From contig JAIXMQ010000006.1 in the NCBI GenBank assembly GCA_025716855.1, forward strand, positions 423,501 to 487,500: a stretch of DNA of 64,000 nucleotides. The letters run 5' to 3'. The position numbers were made by a program, and so were the translations under genes. The notes under the pieces are model-generated. The model saw only the letters and a list, made by a program, of their open reading frames with translations, was not told the DNA's origin and did not search any database. The DNA is from Pilaira anomala (lineage: Eukaryota; Mucoromycota; Mucoromycetes; Mucorales; Mucoraceae). The first letter of the stretch is position 1, and each line of letters begins with the position of its first letter. This document shows, piece after piece, positions 35,185-46,194 of this stretch.

Positions 35185-36400
35185 TTAAGGGGACTTATAA
35201 AAGAACATCTCTTCTTCCAGTAAACTCGCAAAGATAGGTTGAAGTTGTCTGTTTTCGGTGAAATACATCACATTAATTACATATTCTATGTTATTATACA
35301 GTCCAAAAAGCTCCTTGTTTACCAATAATGTTGATACAACAGAGGCTATATCTCGTAGAAACGGTTTAAATGAAATATTTATGATATCTCTAACTGACAA
35401 AGACACTACACAATTACATGTCCTGCCTAACTTTATTGTTTCTTTATCATCGGGTTGTAGGACGTTGTTTTTTTTTCAATATCTATATAATAAAAGAGAA
35501 TAGAGTTATTATTTTAAACAATATATAACAATAGTTATTTAAAAAACTACCTTTTCAAATATGAATTCTCTAAAGAGTGTTGTAAAGCGTTAATGCTTCC
35601 CTGCAAAATAGGTATTCACCATTTTCATTATGATCTTGACACACTTGAATTACACTAGTATTTTTAGCCAGATTATTCCACATACTATTGCACAACGAAT
35701 CATATATATATATATATATATATATATTGAGTGGAAATTATTTCGTCTTCTAAAGTAATAGCTTCCTGTATTTCATCTTCAGTGACAATTTGTTTTAAGG
35801 CGAGTTGCACATAATCTTCATGTAACTGAGCTAATAGGGCTCAAGATTTGATTGGAAATTTCAGCTTGTACCGTTTCTGTATAACCGACAACAACCTTTC
35901 ACCTTGCATTTCAATCCTTAACTTGCTATACTTATCATACATCCCTACCCAACCGCTTTTATATACAATCTTTTTCAAATCATCTTTGGCGCCTATACTA
36001 GACTCCAGTAATTTCTTTTCAAATGAGAGTATAATTCCAATATTTATTTTCTTCGTTGGATCTTTTTGCTGCTGATTCAAGTGGTCCATTGACTATTACT
36101 AGCTCATTCATATAAGTGAAATAAATCACATAATAAAAGCCTCGATGTATCTTGTTTGTTGAGTCGATACTAAATTTTCATTGCTTAAATGATTATTTTC
36201 TAGTATTTCTTCAAATTGAATTAATAGGTTTTTTGTTTTCTGAGAGTAATAGCATCCTGGCAGATAATAGTTAGTTGTCAATAACCAACCTTATCAGATA
36301 TAGTCATCATATCTTAAATTAACCTACGTTTATTATTCCATCTGCCCCATCTTTTGAAGTTATTTTCATCTGTGTTTGACCGTAGAAGAAAAGGCCTGGA
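35185..36400 (-). pseudogene. Decayed gene of an unrecognised family, several stops and frameshifts
   Basis: Read on the minus strand: GLFFYGQTQMKITSKDGADG (near 36390-36310), then LLIQFEEILENNHLSNENLV, ELVIVNGPLESAAKRSNEEN, FEKKLLESSIGAKDDLKKIV, then a TGA in frame at 35841 followed without shift by ALLAQLHEDYVQLALKQIVT. A (AT)13 microsatellite (35702-35727) shifts the frame again before NNLAKNTSVIQVCQDHNENG. A last exon (from about 35480) holds RTCNCVVSLSVRDIINISFK and ends at 35185. Coding character over about 1.2 kb is clear; the function is unknown. Confidence 0.55.
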
Positions 36401-36510
36401 TACAAGAGCTGGAAATATAGTGCTATTTGACGTGAATACAGCAAGGAAGAATATATATAATATATATATTTACGAAAACGGAATCCAATTTTAATATCTA
36501 ATTATTAATC

Positions 36511-36927
36511 ATACTAAAAAAATTTGGTTTGTCGGTACTGTACACAGTGCTACTTGATATAAAAAAGTGTTTCTCATAGTTCTCAATAAAGCGATTTGAT
36601 ACTTGGTCGCGTTAATAAAAGAAATATTTTAGGTGTAGCAGTAGTGTCTTTTCTTCGATTTAGGTTACACGGGCACAGACAAAGAAGTGTTGTTTTTGTA
36701 TTTTAGTTACACCAAGAAGATATTGTGAAAGTGGACCTTTCTATTCGCTACGATCCACTTTTCTACAAGATTTTGTGCTTTTGTGCCATTGAATTTGCAT
36801 TAAATAAACATTGCTCAAAACGCTGGAAACATTTTTATTGAGAAATTCAGACATAAAAAAACCCGAAAAAATAAGGTTTATGAAACCCACAACTTGTCCA
36901 TAGTAAAATTTTGGAGGGATATATAAG
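36511..36927. repeat. Dispersed repeat, copy 2 (MITE empty site)
   Basis: Aligns to 30801-31645 from ATACTAAAAAAA to the TATATAAGG string but lacks the MITE and the roughly 240-base block. A minus-strand frame within it (to 36741) contains PPKFYYGQVVGFINLIFSGF; copy 1 keeps PPKFYYGQVVGFMNLIF before a frameshift, so this stretch may once have been coding. Confidence 0.75.
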
Positions 36928-37724
36928 GAGAAATTTTTAGGAAAAATTGAATCACTCATGCTCGACCTTTTAGTAGACATGAGTTGACGTTGTGCTAATA
37001 TTGTCGGAACTAAAAATCGAGAACGCTAGTAATTTAAAAGGTTACGATTACTAAGAAGTACCGGTTCTTCTGCGAAGAAGTTTTGCCAAATTTTTCAAGG
37101 CTTTTTCTTTTTGTCGGTTCGTGCCCTTCTATTGATTGTATACATGTATATATATATATATATATATTTTTCAAAATGTAAATATTGGGGTTATTTTCTC
37201 ACAATAAATTCTACATATATACAAATGGAAATGAAATAATACCTGTAAATACTTTCAAACTTGTATAATGCTTGATGTGTAATATCCACGCCAGACTTTT
37301 TTTTTTCCCTGATAAATACAGCAAATATTATACTTCTTTTCTATTCTGTATATCTATTTTTTTATTTCTTTGAACGGATTTTCTCCAATAGTTACCAATT
37401 ACTTTCTAATAAAATGTAAACATAACTCAAAATGACGTAACGAGTTTTATATCCTCATATTTTTGTTTGAATCTTTATATGCCTCATAAAAACAAACCTT
37501 TATTAAAGAGACCTGCATACAACACTAATGAATCACATTGTAAATATTATAAGGCTTCTGAAGTCCTTCTACAAGATTTCTTAAAATAGTATTTTTTTTT
37601 TTTTTTTTTTTTTTTTTTGATTTGCCACATTTGTTTTCAATAAATATTACAGTATGCATAGAAAACCCTTTTTCGTTTTACCTTTACTTTATTTTTTTTT
37701 TATTCTTATACTCACGTTGTTATT
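36928..37724. other. Intergenic, upstream of the UCH37-like gene
   Basis: AT-rich, with a (TA)n tract at 37147-37167 and a 28-nt T run at 37591-37618 about 105 bases before the ATG. No gene seen. Confidence 0.5.
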
Positions 37725-39299
37725 ATGACACAGTTATTAAACACAATAAACCAGCTTGATAATGATTATTGGACGTTAATCACGTCTGATCCAGGTAAAC
37801 GATTTGCTTTATTCTTTTATATATTTCTTGGTAACTAAACGCTTCTATTACGCGTTTACAGATATCTTTAACGATATGTTAAAAGAGTATGGTGTAAAAG
37901 ACACGAAAGCAGAGGAATTGTTCGAAATTGATTTTACTGACCTTAAAGACGATGATGGGTAACTTATTACAAATCAGGTCCATGACCAAAGAGTATTTTA
38001 TTAACTTTTTTTTTTTTTTTTTTTTTTTCTTGTCAAAGTCTCGTTCATGGCATAATTTTTGTCTCTGAATGCCAGGATGAGCCTTTGCCTAAAGAATGGG
38101 AAAACGAAGATCCTGATGAGGATGGGATAGTCTTTACTTCTCAAGTAAGCCTTTGCATTTTTGGTATAATAACCCTTTTATACTGACTTCACTTTTTTAG
38201 GTGGTTACAAATGCTTGTGGCACTTTAGCATTGATGAATATTGTGTTAAACTCTGAGATAAAAGAAAAAGGCGAGATCATTAATAAATTTAATGAGTTTA
38301 CCAAAGGATTCTCATCTGTAGTAAGTTTTATCTTTTTAATATCATGATGAACATATATGACTAAAAATGTAAAACTAGAATCGTGGTCTTTGCTTGGGTA
38401 ATTCAGAAGAAATCAGACGCATTCATAACTCATATTCACCGTAAGTTAAATAGATGTAAGCATGTATAAATATGCTGATGACATTATTTCAAATAGTGCA
38501 AATCATAAAGCTGATAACGTAAATATCCGTAAAGTCTCAGCTGGATCATCTGAACAACAAAATGGTGTATTCACTGATGAGTACGAAAAGGAATATCACT
38601 ATATTGCTTACATTTATAAAAATGGTTTCATCTGGGATTAGATGGTTTAAAAGCTCGACCTTACAAAATCCGAAAATGCAAGCAAGAGGAGTGGTTGAAA
38701 CAAACTGAAGCTTTAATTCAAAATCGTATGGATGCTTTGTAAGTATTACCAATATACAAATCAAACTGCATTTTTATATTTACTTTTTTCTTTCTAGAAA
38801 TGGATTTGATTTTTCTTTAATGGCTATACGTCATGATAATTACGACAAGATTGTTACCAATACCAATGTCTTAAATGCAAATATTCATTCACTGGACTCG
38901 ATTTGTAGTAATAACACACCTCTTACGCAAATTGAACAAAACGAACCTAAAGAAATTGAAGGATTACCATTTGTAGCAGCTGCTTGGAAAGATGTTGAAC
39001 TCAAAGATTTTAGCTCTTTAAAATCTCATCTTGAACAATTAAAAGAGAAGCAAAACTTTTATAGTAATAGCATTAGCAAAATTGAAGATACTCGATTTAC
39101 TTCTACTTCTAATGTGAAACGACAAAAATTTGACTACTTTCCTTTTATCGACACAATCATAAGAAAAGCGTACAAAAGAGGGTTAATTGAAGAACCTAAA
39201 GTCGAGGAAGAAGAAAAACCTGAGAAGGTTGTCAAGAAAAAAAAGAAGGCCACAGCTAAAAAGCCTACAAAAAAAAGCGCCACTCGCAGCAAAAAGTAA
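37725..39299 (+). CDS. UCH37/UCHL5-type ubiquitin C-terminal hydrolase, one apparent frameshift
   Basis: Peptidase C12 deubiquitinase; UCH37 acts at the proteasome (via Rpn13) or with INO80. Exons: 37725-37794, 37862-37958, 38039-38144, 38201-38320, 38379-38440, 38497-38738 and 38798-39299, about 399 residues. The start (YWTLITSDPDIFNDMLKEYG) and VHGIIFVSECQDEPLP match the UCH fold. The catalytic Cys is residue 97 in TNACGTLAL and the catalytic His is residue 186 in EYHYIAYIY. Exon lengths total 1199, one base short of a whole frame. The break is at 38635-38640, where GFIW is followed by GAT TAG instead of an in-frame LDGL that carries the catalytic Asp. Everything after resumes in frame, including the helical tail and a Lys-rich end. 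Either a sequencing error or a very recent inactivation. Confidence 0.85.
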
Positions 39300-39852
39300 T
39301 TCAGCTTACTTGTTTTTAATACCTGTTGTAAATACATAATACCCCGAAAATTAATATTTTATATAAATAAAACATATGATTCCCCGTTTTTTTTTTAATT
39401 CTGATGACACATGTAACTAGCTGTATATAATTAATGCGGTTTATATTCCTTTTATTTATGAAAAACGTAGTAAGCATTTATGAATAAGGTAATGATAAAG
39501 AGCTACTGTAAGAGAGCATGGATAAAAATATAAAGAGACAAATTTTGGCTTTAAACGAAAAATGGTTCAAATGTGTTGTACTTTATTTGGGAATATTGAA
39601 AATTAATAGAAAACTTTTTCGCATAAGACAAAGATTACATGCGATATCTTTTCTGCCACCATGATCTTATTACGGATAATACTCCTGGGCTATTCTGCAT
39701 GATCTACACTAAGCATTTGATGAACTATCATCTTACAATAGTGGTTGATCATCTTTAGCCAGTACCACCTAACTAGATATATTCAAAACCGTAATCAACG
39801 TACTCATTACATTATTTCATATTTTAATACAGCCGCTTTATTGTTGCATGCA
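39300..39852. other. Intergenic, no gene seen
   Basis: About 550 bases of AT-rich DNA downstream of the UCH37-like gene, with no supported feature. Confidence 0.45.
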
Positions 39853-39854
39853 CG

Positions 39855-40190
39855 TCAAGGTAATTTGGTGCCAAAGAGATAATCTTGAGGAAGGAAACGA
39901 GGTTGTTTTGCATTTACAATAAGCATAATATCCTTCATGTGCCCGAATAATTGATAACAAGTTGTTTCTTTCCAAAATGAACAGACTGCGTAGTACGTAC
40001 AGAAATAAGAATATCCTTTTACATAATTACAAATAAATGTCTCGTTCATCAATCTTCTTAAACCATCCAATTTAATAACTAACTAGCTGGATCCCCACAT
40101 ACTTCAAATAATTTCATTCGATCATAGCACTGACTATAAATATCAATATCACCACACACTATATTCGAATTACAACGATTTTCTTGTCCT
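39855..40190 (-). pseudogene. C-terminal relic of an unknown protein
   Basis: On the minus strand NRCNSNIVCGDIDIYSQCYD and RMKLFEVCGDPAS precede a TAG; a shifted frame then continues IKLDGLRRLMNETFICNYVK, YAVCSFWKETTCYQLFGHMK and ends DYLFGTKLP at 39855. The sequence looks like real protein with many Cys and Tyr, but one frame break and no start codon mark it as decayed. Family unknown. Confidence 0.45.
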
Positions 40191-40822
40191 TTATTCTCTC
40201 TATCTGCCTGTAATAGGTGCACTCATCTTTTAAATTTTTGATTTGGATGACACGGGTCTTTCCTTGCTCTAAAATTCTTTGTTCCTAGGTAATGTACTAA
40301 CTGGTGATGGTACACCTTTGTAATAGTAATCTTGTTAATCTCTACTCTTGTCGTGTAATCACTTATACATGTATACTTTTAATGATCTGATCTTTTATGC
40401 TTTTGATTGTACCATCTTCTTGTTTGTATATTGTAAAGTTAATAACTGGAATCTCTGCTTCTTTCCAAAGCATTATTAAAACTAGGCAATTGTTTTTTTT
40501 TTTTTAAATTTGTGCGAGAGGGAAAGAAAGAAATAAATTTATGCATATTTTTTTATTTATACATTTCGTATTACCTCTTAGGTATTTTAAAATCATTCTC
40601 TGTTGACTCATTACAATAAATCTATATCAATCAAGCGTAAGACTTAATAACGCACAAAACCTAAGTATATCAACTATACTTCCGTACCTAATAAAAACCT
40701 TTTGCTTTTTCATAAGACAATTATATATATATATTTTTTTTATAGTTATTATTTCAAACACTAAAATTAAAGAAGGCTTTAAATATAAAACAAAAGTTTT
40801 ATTTTTTATTGTTTCTTGATAC
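40191..40822. other. Intergenic, no gene seen
   Basis: AT-rich; no supported feature other than the palindrome listed next. Confidence 0.4.
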
Positions 40823-40848
40823 AAAAAGAACATAGATATGTTCTTTTT
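40823..40848. repeat. Palindromic motif, copy A
   Basis: AAAAAGAACAT (40823-40833) and its complement (40838-40848) around a 4-nt centre, preceded by TTGATAC. One of three copies (see 40882 and 42801). Confidence 0.75.
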
Positions 40849-40871
40849 TAAATGCAAGATTTTGCAACTAA

Positions 40872-41515
40872 TTAATTGTTACAAAAAGAGCATGGACATG
40901 CTCTTCTTAATCGCCCACCGTTAAACCCCCGGTAGAAGGTGAGGTAAACGATGGGGATCATAGTAAAAACGATCATTAAAGGACGACTTGGATATAACAA
41001 GCCATCCTTTAATGATCGTCCTCCAACCATTAATTTTTGGAACAATGCTTTCACTGTTGAAGTGAAAGATTCTTGGTCAGCAGCAGGAAAAGAGAAAGCG
41101 GTGAAAAAGGAGGAAGGGCCGGACCGAAAGGAAACAAGGTGGAGCAAGCAGACCAGGAAACAGCGGGCACGAGAGGAGAAACAAAGACAATGAGGCCTTT
41201 TTCAGTTACCTTTAAACAAACATCTTGAGGAGATGTTTTTAAAAACAAATCTGTCATAATACTGACAGATTTACAAACTTCTTCAGGAGGAGGAGAAGCT
41301 TCTTTTTCAACCCAAGCAGGAGTCGATGAAATGCTTGAGTCGAAAGTACAGTATGTACTTTCGAAATCTCGGAAGAGGAAAGAGAGGGGAGCTATATAAT
41401 AATAAAAAAAAAAGATTGAGTATAAAAAGCTATACTTACTACGGAATATAGATATACTTACGAATCGCAAAAGAGATGCAGCAACTATGTAGCAAAGTAC
41501 AGGTAATACTAGCAT
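40872..41515 (-). CDS. Possible small membrane protein gene, model uncertain
   Basis: ATG at 41515 opens a hydrophobic leader (LVLPVLCYIVAASLLRF). An intron is likely from about 41440 to 41397, after which the frame reads STPAWVEKEASPPPEEVCKS and VSIMTDLFLKTSPQDVCLK. From here two frames overlap: one ends at 41051, while the other, open from 41147, ends at 40872 with a second hydrophobic stretch (MIVFTMIPIVYLTFY) and the tail GGRLRRACPCSFCNN. I could not join the leader to this tail in phase. A 14-bp inverted repeat (40970-40983 and 41005-41018) lies in the tail region. The gene may be real, decayed or two genes. Confidence 0.35.
40882..40903. repeat. Palindromic motif, copy B
   Basis: AGAGCATG-GA-CATGCTCT (40886-40903), preceded by ATTGTTACAAAA. 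Its minus strand would encode the ACPCSFCNN end of the candidate gene above. Confidence 0.75.
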
Positions 41516-41519
41516 TTTT

Positions 41520-42790
41520 GTTATTATAAGATATAATGAAGAGAAAAAAAAAAGGGAAAAGGAAAAGGAAAAAGTTGAGACTTATATAGTAAATAAAAAC
41601 CATGGAAAGTACCGTATCAACTTCCATGAAAGCTTTAGCGCCATCTCACATCATGAAAAGATAATCAAGTCTTTTTTTGTTTTTTGTTTACATGTTGTAC
41701 ACAAACCTCCCTTTTTCAAATTCAGAATGGGCATTTCTCTATAAGCGCCCCCGTGTTTCAAATTCAGATTAAATTTTTCCTTCACACACCCCCTAAAAAC
41801 AAAAAGATTGTTACGAACTAATCTTTAAAATGGTTCTAGGCGTTCTTTGATGATGGCATATGATCCGATTAATCTTTTTTAAAAAAAAAAAAAAAAAAAT
41901 ACAAGAAAGGGAATACTTCAAGTAAACAAAACAAAAATGCTGATAAGATTACGGCCAATGAGGATTAAAAAAATTATTAAACCCCGTTCACCTGAATCTT
42001 ATCTTCATACACCGCATCACAATATGTTTGATCCTGATCATTTGGACGAGACCGTCAAACTTTTTCTTTTGTCAAGCAAGTGAGATGGTATCAGCTTATA
42101 AATTCTAATACATACAAAATACATACATTACGAATTTACTTTTTTTTTTTTGAAAAATAGTAAGATGAACACTTTTTTTTACCGTATATATATTTACCCC
42201 ATATTTTCACACCGTTACCAACATCCACCAACTATCATAATTAAATAATAATTAGTTATTAAGCAAAAACAAGATTATATAACTGGCTAAAATACACTAA
42301 AACATAAAAGATACAGAATTAAAAGCAACTCGAGGCTTGATAGTTAGATATTATGGCTATATCAACTTTGGTTTGAAGTACATAGAAAAAAAGCGCGGCA
42401 TTTATGAGTGTGTATTATAGAGTTGTAACTACAGTATAAAAATGATTCCTCTTTTTATTTATATACCGTTTTTTTTTTCTTTTGTATGAGCGATAATTAC
42501 ACGTAAGGCTTTCAAATAATACACCAAAAGGATAAAAAATGATATTTAGAAAAAACAACAACCTGGCTTTTTCATAAAAAAATTTACAAAATACAAAGTA
42601 CGTATGATGAATAGTTATTTTTTCCTTTATTATAGAGACAATTAATTTACATATTAATATTCGTTATGTATATTTGTATTATCTCAAGTAATATGTATAT
42701 ATTATTTCCAGTGCTAAAAATTTTAAAAAAAAAAGACTTTAACTGCATTTGGAACAGGATTTTTTTAAAAAAAAAGCTTGGTGTATTTAT
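41520..42790. other. Intergenic, no gene seen
   Basis: About 1.3 kb of AT-rich DNA with several A/T runs. No credible exon, tRNA or terminal repeat. Confidence 0.45.
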
Positions 42791-42905
42791 TGATTGTTAC
42801 AAAAAGAACATGATGGACATGTTCTTTTTTTGTCGCTCGTTTTTAATTTCTCGTAAGTAGAGGTACAAAGCGACAGGAGTTACAACCAAGAAGAGGTCTA
42901 ACAGG
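42790..42905 (-). pseudogene. Relic related to the tail of the 40872-41515 candidate
   Basis: Minus strand: a hydrophobic stretch (LLDLFLVVTPVALYLYLREI) followed, after a shift of one base, by KRTCPSCSFCNNQ and a stop. The layout matches the end of the candidate gene at 40872 (hydrophobic helix, short basic linker, CPxCSFCNN). It contains palindromic motif copy C. This looks like a second, broken copy of the same 3' end. Confidence 0.4.
42801..42829. repeat. Palindromic motif, copy C
   Basis: AAAAAGAACATG (42801-42812) and its exact complement (42818-42829) around ATGGA, preceded by ATTGTTAC as in copy B. Confidence 0.8.
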
Positions 42906-43181
42906 TATATGATCGTTGAACTTTTTCATTCTTGTGAGTATTTGGTATTTAACTCCCTTTTGAATAATGTGTAAGATACATAGAAAAATATGTCACCATT
43001 AAATAATTAAACAGAACTTGCGTTTATAATGAGCTTGTTGAAGCACTCATTAAGAGCTCTTGTATCATGGCAGTCATCCCATTCAATTGTAATAAATTTC
43101 TGGGCATGGGAGAATGAGGTTACAGAAATTAAATAAATTGAACCTACATTGGATCCGTTTCTACTGACAAAATTACGCTTA

Positions 43182-43217
<36 letters not shown>

Positions 43218-43813
43218 TGGTTTTCATTAACCTCTTTTTTTCTTTATAAAAAATATTAATTTTCGTACGTAGATAAACGATGGTTAAAGCTGCAAGTTTG
43301 AAGAACAAAAAAAAAAAAAAGGCTTACAAATTTTAAAGGAATTGCTAGTGATGTATTTGACAATGAATTCAGGTGTTATTCTTTACTCAAGCAACTTGGG
43401 TTTAGATAAACCAACATGACACGCCCAACTACGTTTTATTTCTGTCACCCTCAAGTATTGATTTTATCTATTTGAAATAGAGAGGTCTCGTCTGGTAAAT
43501 CTGTCGTTGTATTGGCACCTTTTGTTCTGTAAAGCATCAGCACCTGTGATGTCTATCACAGCCGTGAGGGGTTACAAAGGCGTCTCACTCTTAAAACCTT
43601 AAGCTTTATTAGTTAACATTGATTTTTTTTTAAATTTTCGTATGCTCTGAGTCAGACAAAAAGCTATGTAATAAGCATTGTAATAAAAGGTTTATATCAC
43701 TCTCTTTCACCAAAATTGATCTACCTTTAGAACTACCATTCATTCCCTCTACCCCATCTCTCCCACTACATCGAGCACTTTAAATATTGGCTTTAGTCTA
43801 GTTACTTTCTATT
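42906..43813. other. Intergenic, no gene seen
   Basis: AT-rich, with a 33-nt A run at 43182-43214. The stretch 43440-43600 is a little less AT-rich but shows no gene. Confidence 0.4.
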
Positions 43814-44353
43814 AACGAAGATGATATTAAAAATAATTTGAAGAATTTTCTAAAGTCTCATGATGCATTTCCTGTTGATATTAAATTACTTCAAAGCAAC
43901 GTTATTTTGATGATAACCGAGTACATTTATAGCAGTATTAGATCTAGAATGGTAATAAAACTTTAATATAGCTAAAATATATAATTTTGATATGTATCAC
44001 TTGATAAATAGAATATATTTTATTACCCGGACACAGTAGTCGATAATCTAAAGATGCCTTGAATCACTATCGATGCAAAATGAAAGTTGAACAAGTCACA
44101 AACCGACTATTTGAAGACACTTAATATGTTTGATATTTGATTTGTGATTGGCGAAGCTGTTTTGGATGCCATGAAATCTTTAGTTACAAACAGTAAAACT
44201 AAGCAATGCAGGATATTATTGTTTTATTTAGACAGATTGACATTCAAAAAAAAAAAGAAAGAAAGAAGCGTTAAAAGACAGCGTATCAAGAAAGGTGCAA
44301 AACAAAAAGATTCTTCATACAATTCTTTACAAGAACAGTATGACAACAAATAA
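43814..44353 (+). pseudogene. Decayed gene fragment, unknown family
   Basis: A coding-like exon at 43814-43951 reads DDIKNNLKNFLKSHDAFPVD and NVILMITEYIYSSIRSRM, then a GTAATA donor. Downstream, past several stops, VIGEAVLDAMKSLVTNSKTK and a Lys-rich tail (to 44353) appear. The parts do not join cleanly, so it is broken. Not recognised. Confidence 0.4.
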
Positions 44354-44916
44354 AATAAAAAGATAAAGATGCTTTTGTAAATTATGCAAAATGTTGGATT
44401 AAAAAGTGCGTTTATTATTGCCTGACTAAATGTTTTTATGGTAAGTGCCTGAATTTTCAACTAGATTTTAAATATGTGTGATTCCCATCTGTCAATATAT
44501 TTCGCATGTATGTACATGTGTACACAAATTTACATACATAGTCAGTGCACTCATTTTTTGATCATGTGTACATAATATCTGTCAAATTCTGCTGCATATG
44601 TCAAAAAAAAAAAAAGAGATGCCAGTGAAAAGGGAAAAAAGAAATAGATATCACAAACAAGTTTATATGTAATCCTCTTTAAATAATATGAATAACTATC
44701 ATCCTTTGATATATTATTGCATTAGTATTTTGCTTTATTAGTACAACCAAGTAAATCATTGTCTAGTAGGCGCTCACTAGTTTCGATGTGACAGAAGATT
44801 ATTAGTAAATTTAAAAAAGGACAGAATAATTAGGTTTTCAACAAAATATAAATCTATTTTATTTTATTTTTCATGGTAACATATCAGTATCAGATTGAAT
44901 TGGCGAGAGGCTGCAT
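44354..44916. other. Intergenic, no gene seen
   Basis: AT-rich 3' flank of the repeat-protein gene. No supported feature. Confidence 0.45.
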
Positions 44917-46194
44917 TCAAAAGATGCCACGAAGATAAGCATCACGTTCACGAGCAGCTTCCAAGTATTCTGCCATATAATCAATATCAGATTCAGATCT
45001 CTCTGGTGAAGTGCTATATTCAGAAGATGTTTCGCTAAGAGAAGCATCAAGTTCACGAGCAGCTTCCGAGTATCCTGTCATATAATCAATATCAGAGTCA
45101 GATCGTTCTGGTGAAGTGCTATATTCAGAAGATGCCTCGTATCCTGTCATGTAACCAAGTTCAAAGTCAGATCGCTCCGGCGAAGGACTATGTTCACCAA
45201 GAGAAGCATCAACCTGAGCAGCTTCAAAGTATCCTGTCATGCAATTAAGATCAAAGTCAGATAGCTCTGGTGAAGGCCTAAATTCAGAAGCTTGTTGAAC
45301 AAAAGAAGTGCCAGGCTCTGAATATTCTAGATCATGAGTAAATCCAGCGTTATAGAGAGATTCAGGGTTAGCTTCAGCAGGTGAAGAGATTTGTTCATAG
45401 ATGTTTTGAGTAGGTGGATAGTTTTGTTCATAGTAGGATTGAAAAGGTGAAAGGCTTGGCTCATAATAATAGGGTTGGAGAAGTAAAAGGCTTGGTTCAT
45501 GTGCAGATATTTGAGGCGATTTAGATTCATCAATGTGTTGAATAGGTGATGATTCAGTATGAAGTGTAGTTTGTACAGGTGATGAATTAAATTCATGAGT
45601 ATGCTGGGCAACTGGAGAACCTACTTGAATATTTGATGAAGAAGTAACTGCTTCACAAGCGTTTTGAGGAGGCAATGCAGAGATAGGTTGAGCACTAGCT
45701 AACTGGTAAGGCATAGAAAATGGAGTAATAGGTCCAATATGTGTAGTTGATGATTCAGTATGAGTAGGTATTAAAGTTGGGGGTAAGATAGGATTTGTAG
45801 TTGAAGGTATTGATTTTTTATTCTTTTTCGAAGGACGTTCGATAATGAGAGTTGATTCTGGAGTTGAGGAACTGACTCTTCGCTTGGCAGATTTTGGGTC
45901 CTTTTTTTCATATAAAACATCTCCATCAGTTTGAGTTCCCATATCCGTTACTTCAGTACCACGATTGGAATCAGTCAAGATTCTTCCTTGAACTTGTGAG
46001 ACCGCGTTATTAATTTTACGTTCTGGCTTGCTTCTTGATGCTGTATTTCGTCTGAAAGTAAGATTAACAACATATGTATTAAAAAGACCAATGGCTGTCT
46101 GTTTTGGATTAGTTATGGACGTTATAATGTTATTTAAAATGGAGCCTCTTTGAGGTTGCTCAGGTGCATTCTCGTTGGTATTATTGTTATTCAT
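44917..46194 (-). CDS. Ser/Pro-rich protein with C-terminal tandem repeats, unknown function
   Basis: Intact single-exon frame of 425 residues. It starts MNNNNTNENAPEQPQRGSIL; a short possibly structured part near residues 20-50 (LNNIITSITNPKQTAIGLFN) is followed by a basic stretch (KRR, KKNKK) that could be a nuclear signal. Then come about 200 disordered residues rich in Ser, Pro, Gln and Tyr. The last roughly 120 residues hold four degenerate units built on SPERSDxxxxYMTGYxEAA, with acidic linkers. No family recognised. It is the only intact large frame in this decayed zone. The repeats are also visible at DNA level, so unequal exchange may be expanding or shrinking them. No introns seen, unlike most genes here. 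Confidence 0.7.
   Translation of the reverse strand: MNNNNTNENAPEQPQRGSILNNIITSITNPKQTAIGLFNTYVVNLTFRRNTASRSKPERKINNAVSQVQGRILTDSNRGTEVTDMGTQTDGDVLYEKKDPKSAKRRVSSSTPESTLIIERPSKKNKKSIPSTTNPILPPTLIPTHTESSTTHIGPITPFSMPYQLASAQPISALPPQNACEAVTSSSNIQVGSPVAQHTHEFNSSPVQTTLHTESSPIQHIDESKSPQISAHEPSLLLLQPYYYEPSLSPFQSYYEQNYPPTQNIYEQISSPAEANPESLYNAGFTHDLEYSEPGTSFVQQASEFRPSPELSDFDLNCMTGYFEAAQVDASLGEHSPSPERSDFELGYMTGYEASSEYSTSPERSDSDIDYMTGYSEAARELDASLSETSSEYSTSPERSESDIDYMAEYLEAARERDAYLRGIF

Noticed and set aside
36489..36510. Target duplication at the left end of the dispersed repeat
   Set aside because: Flanks of the two copies were compared; no convincing direct repeat at both ends of either copy.
38620..38660. 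Tiny intron explaining the UCH37 frame break
   Set aside because: The only GT...AG pair would make a 17-nt intron, too short to be spliced.
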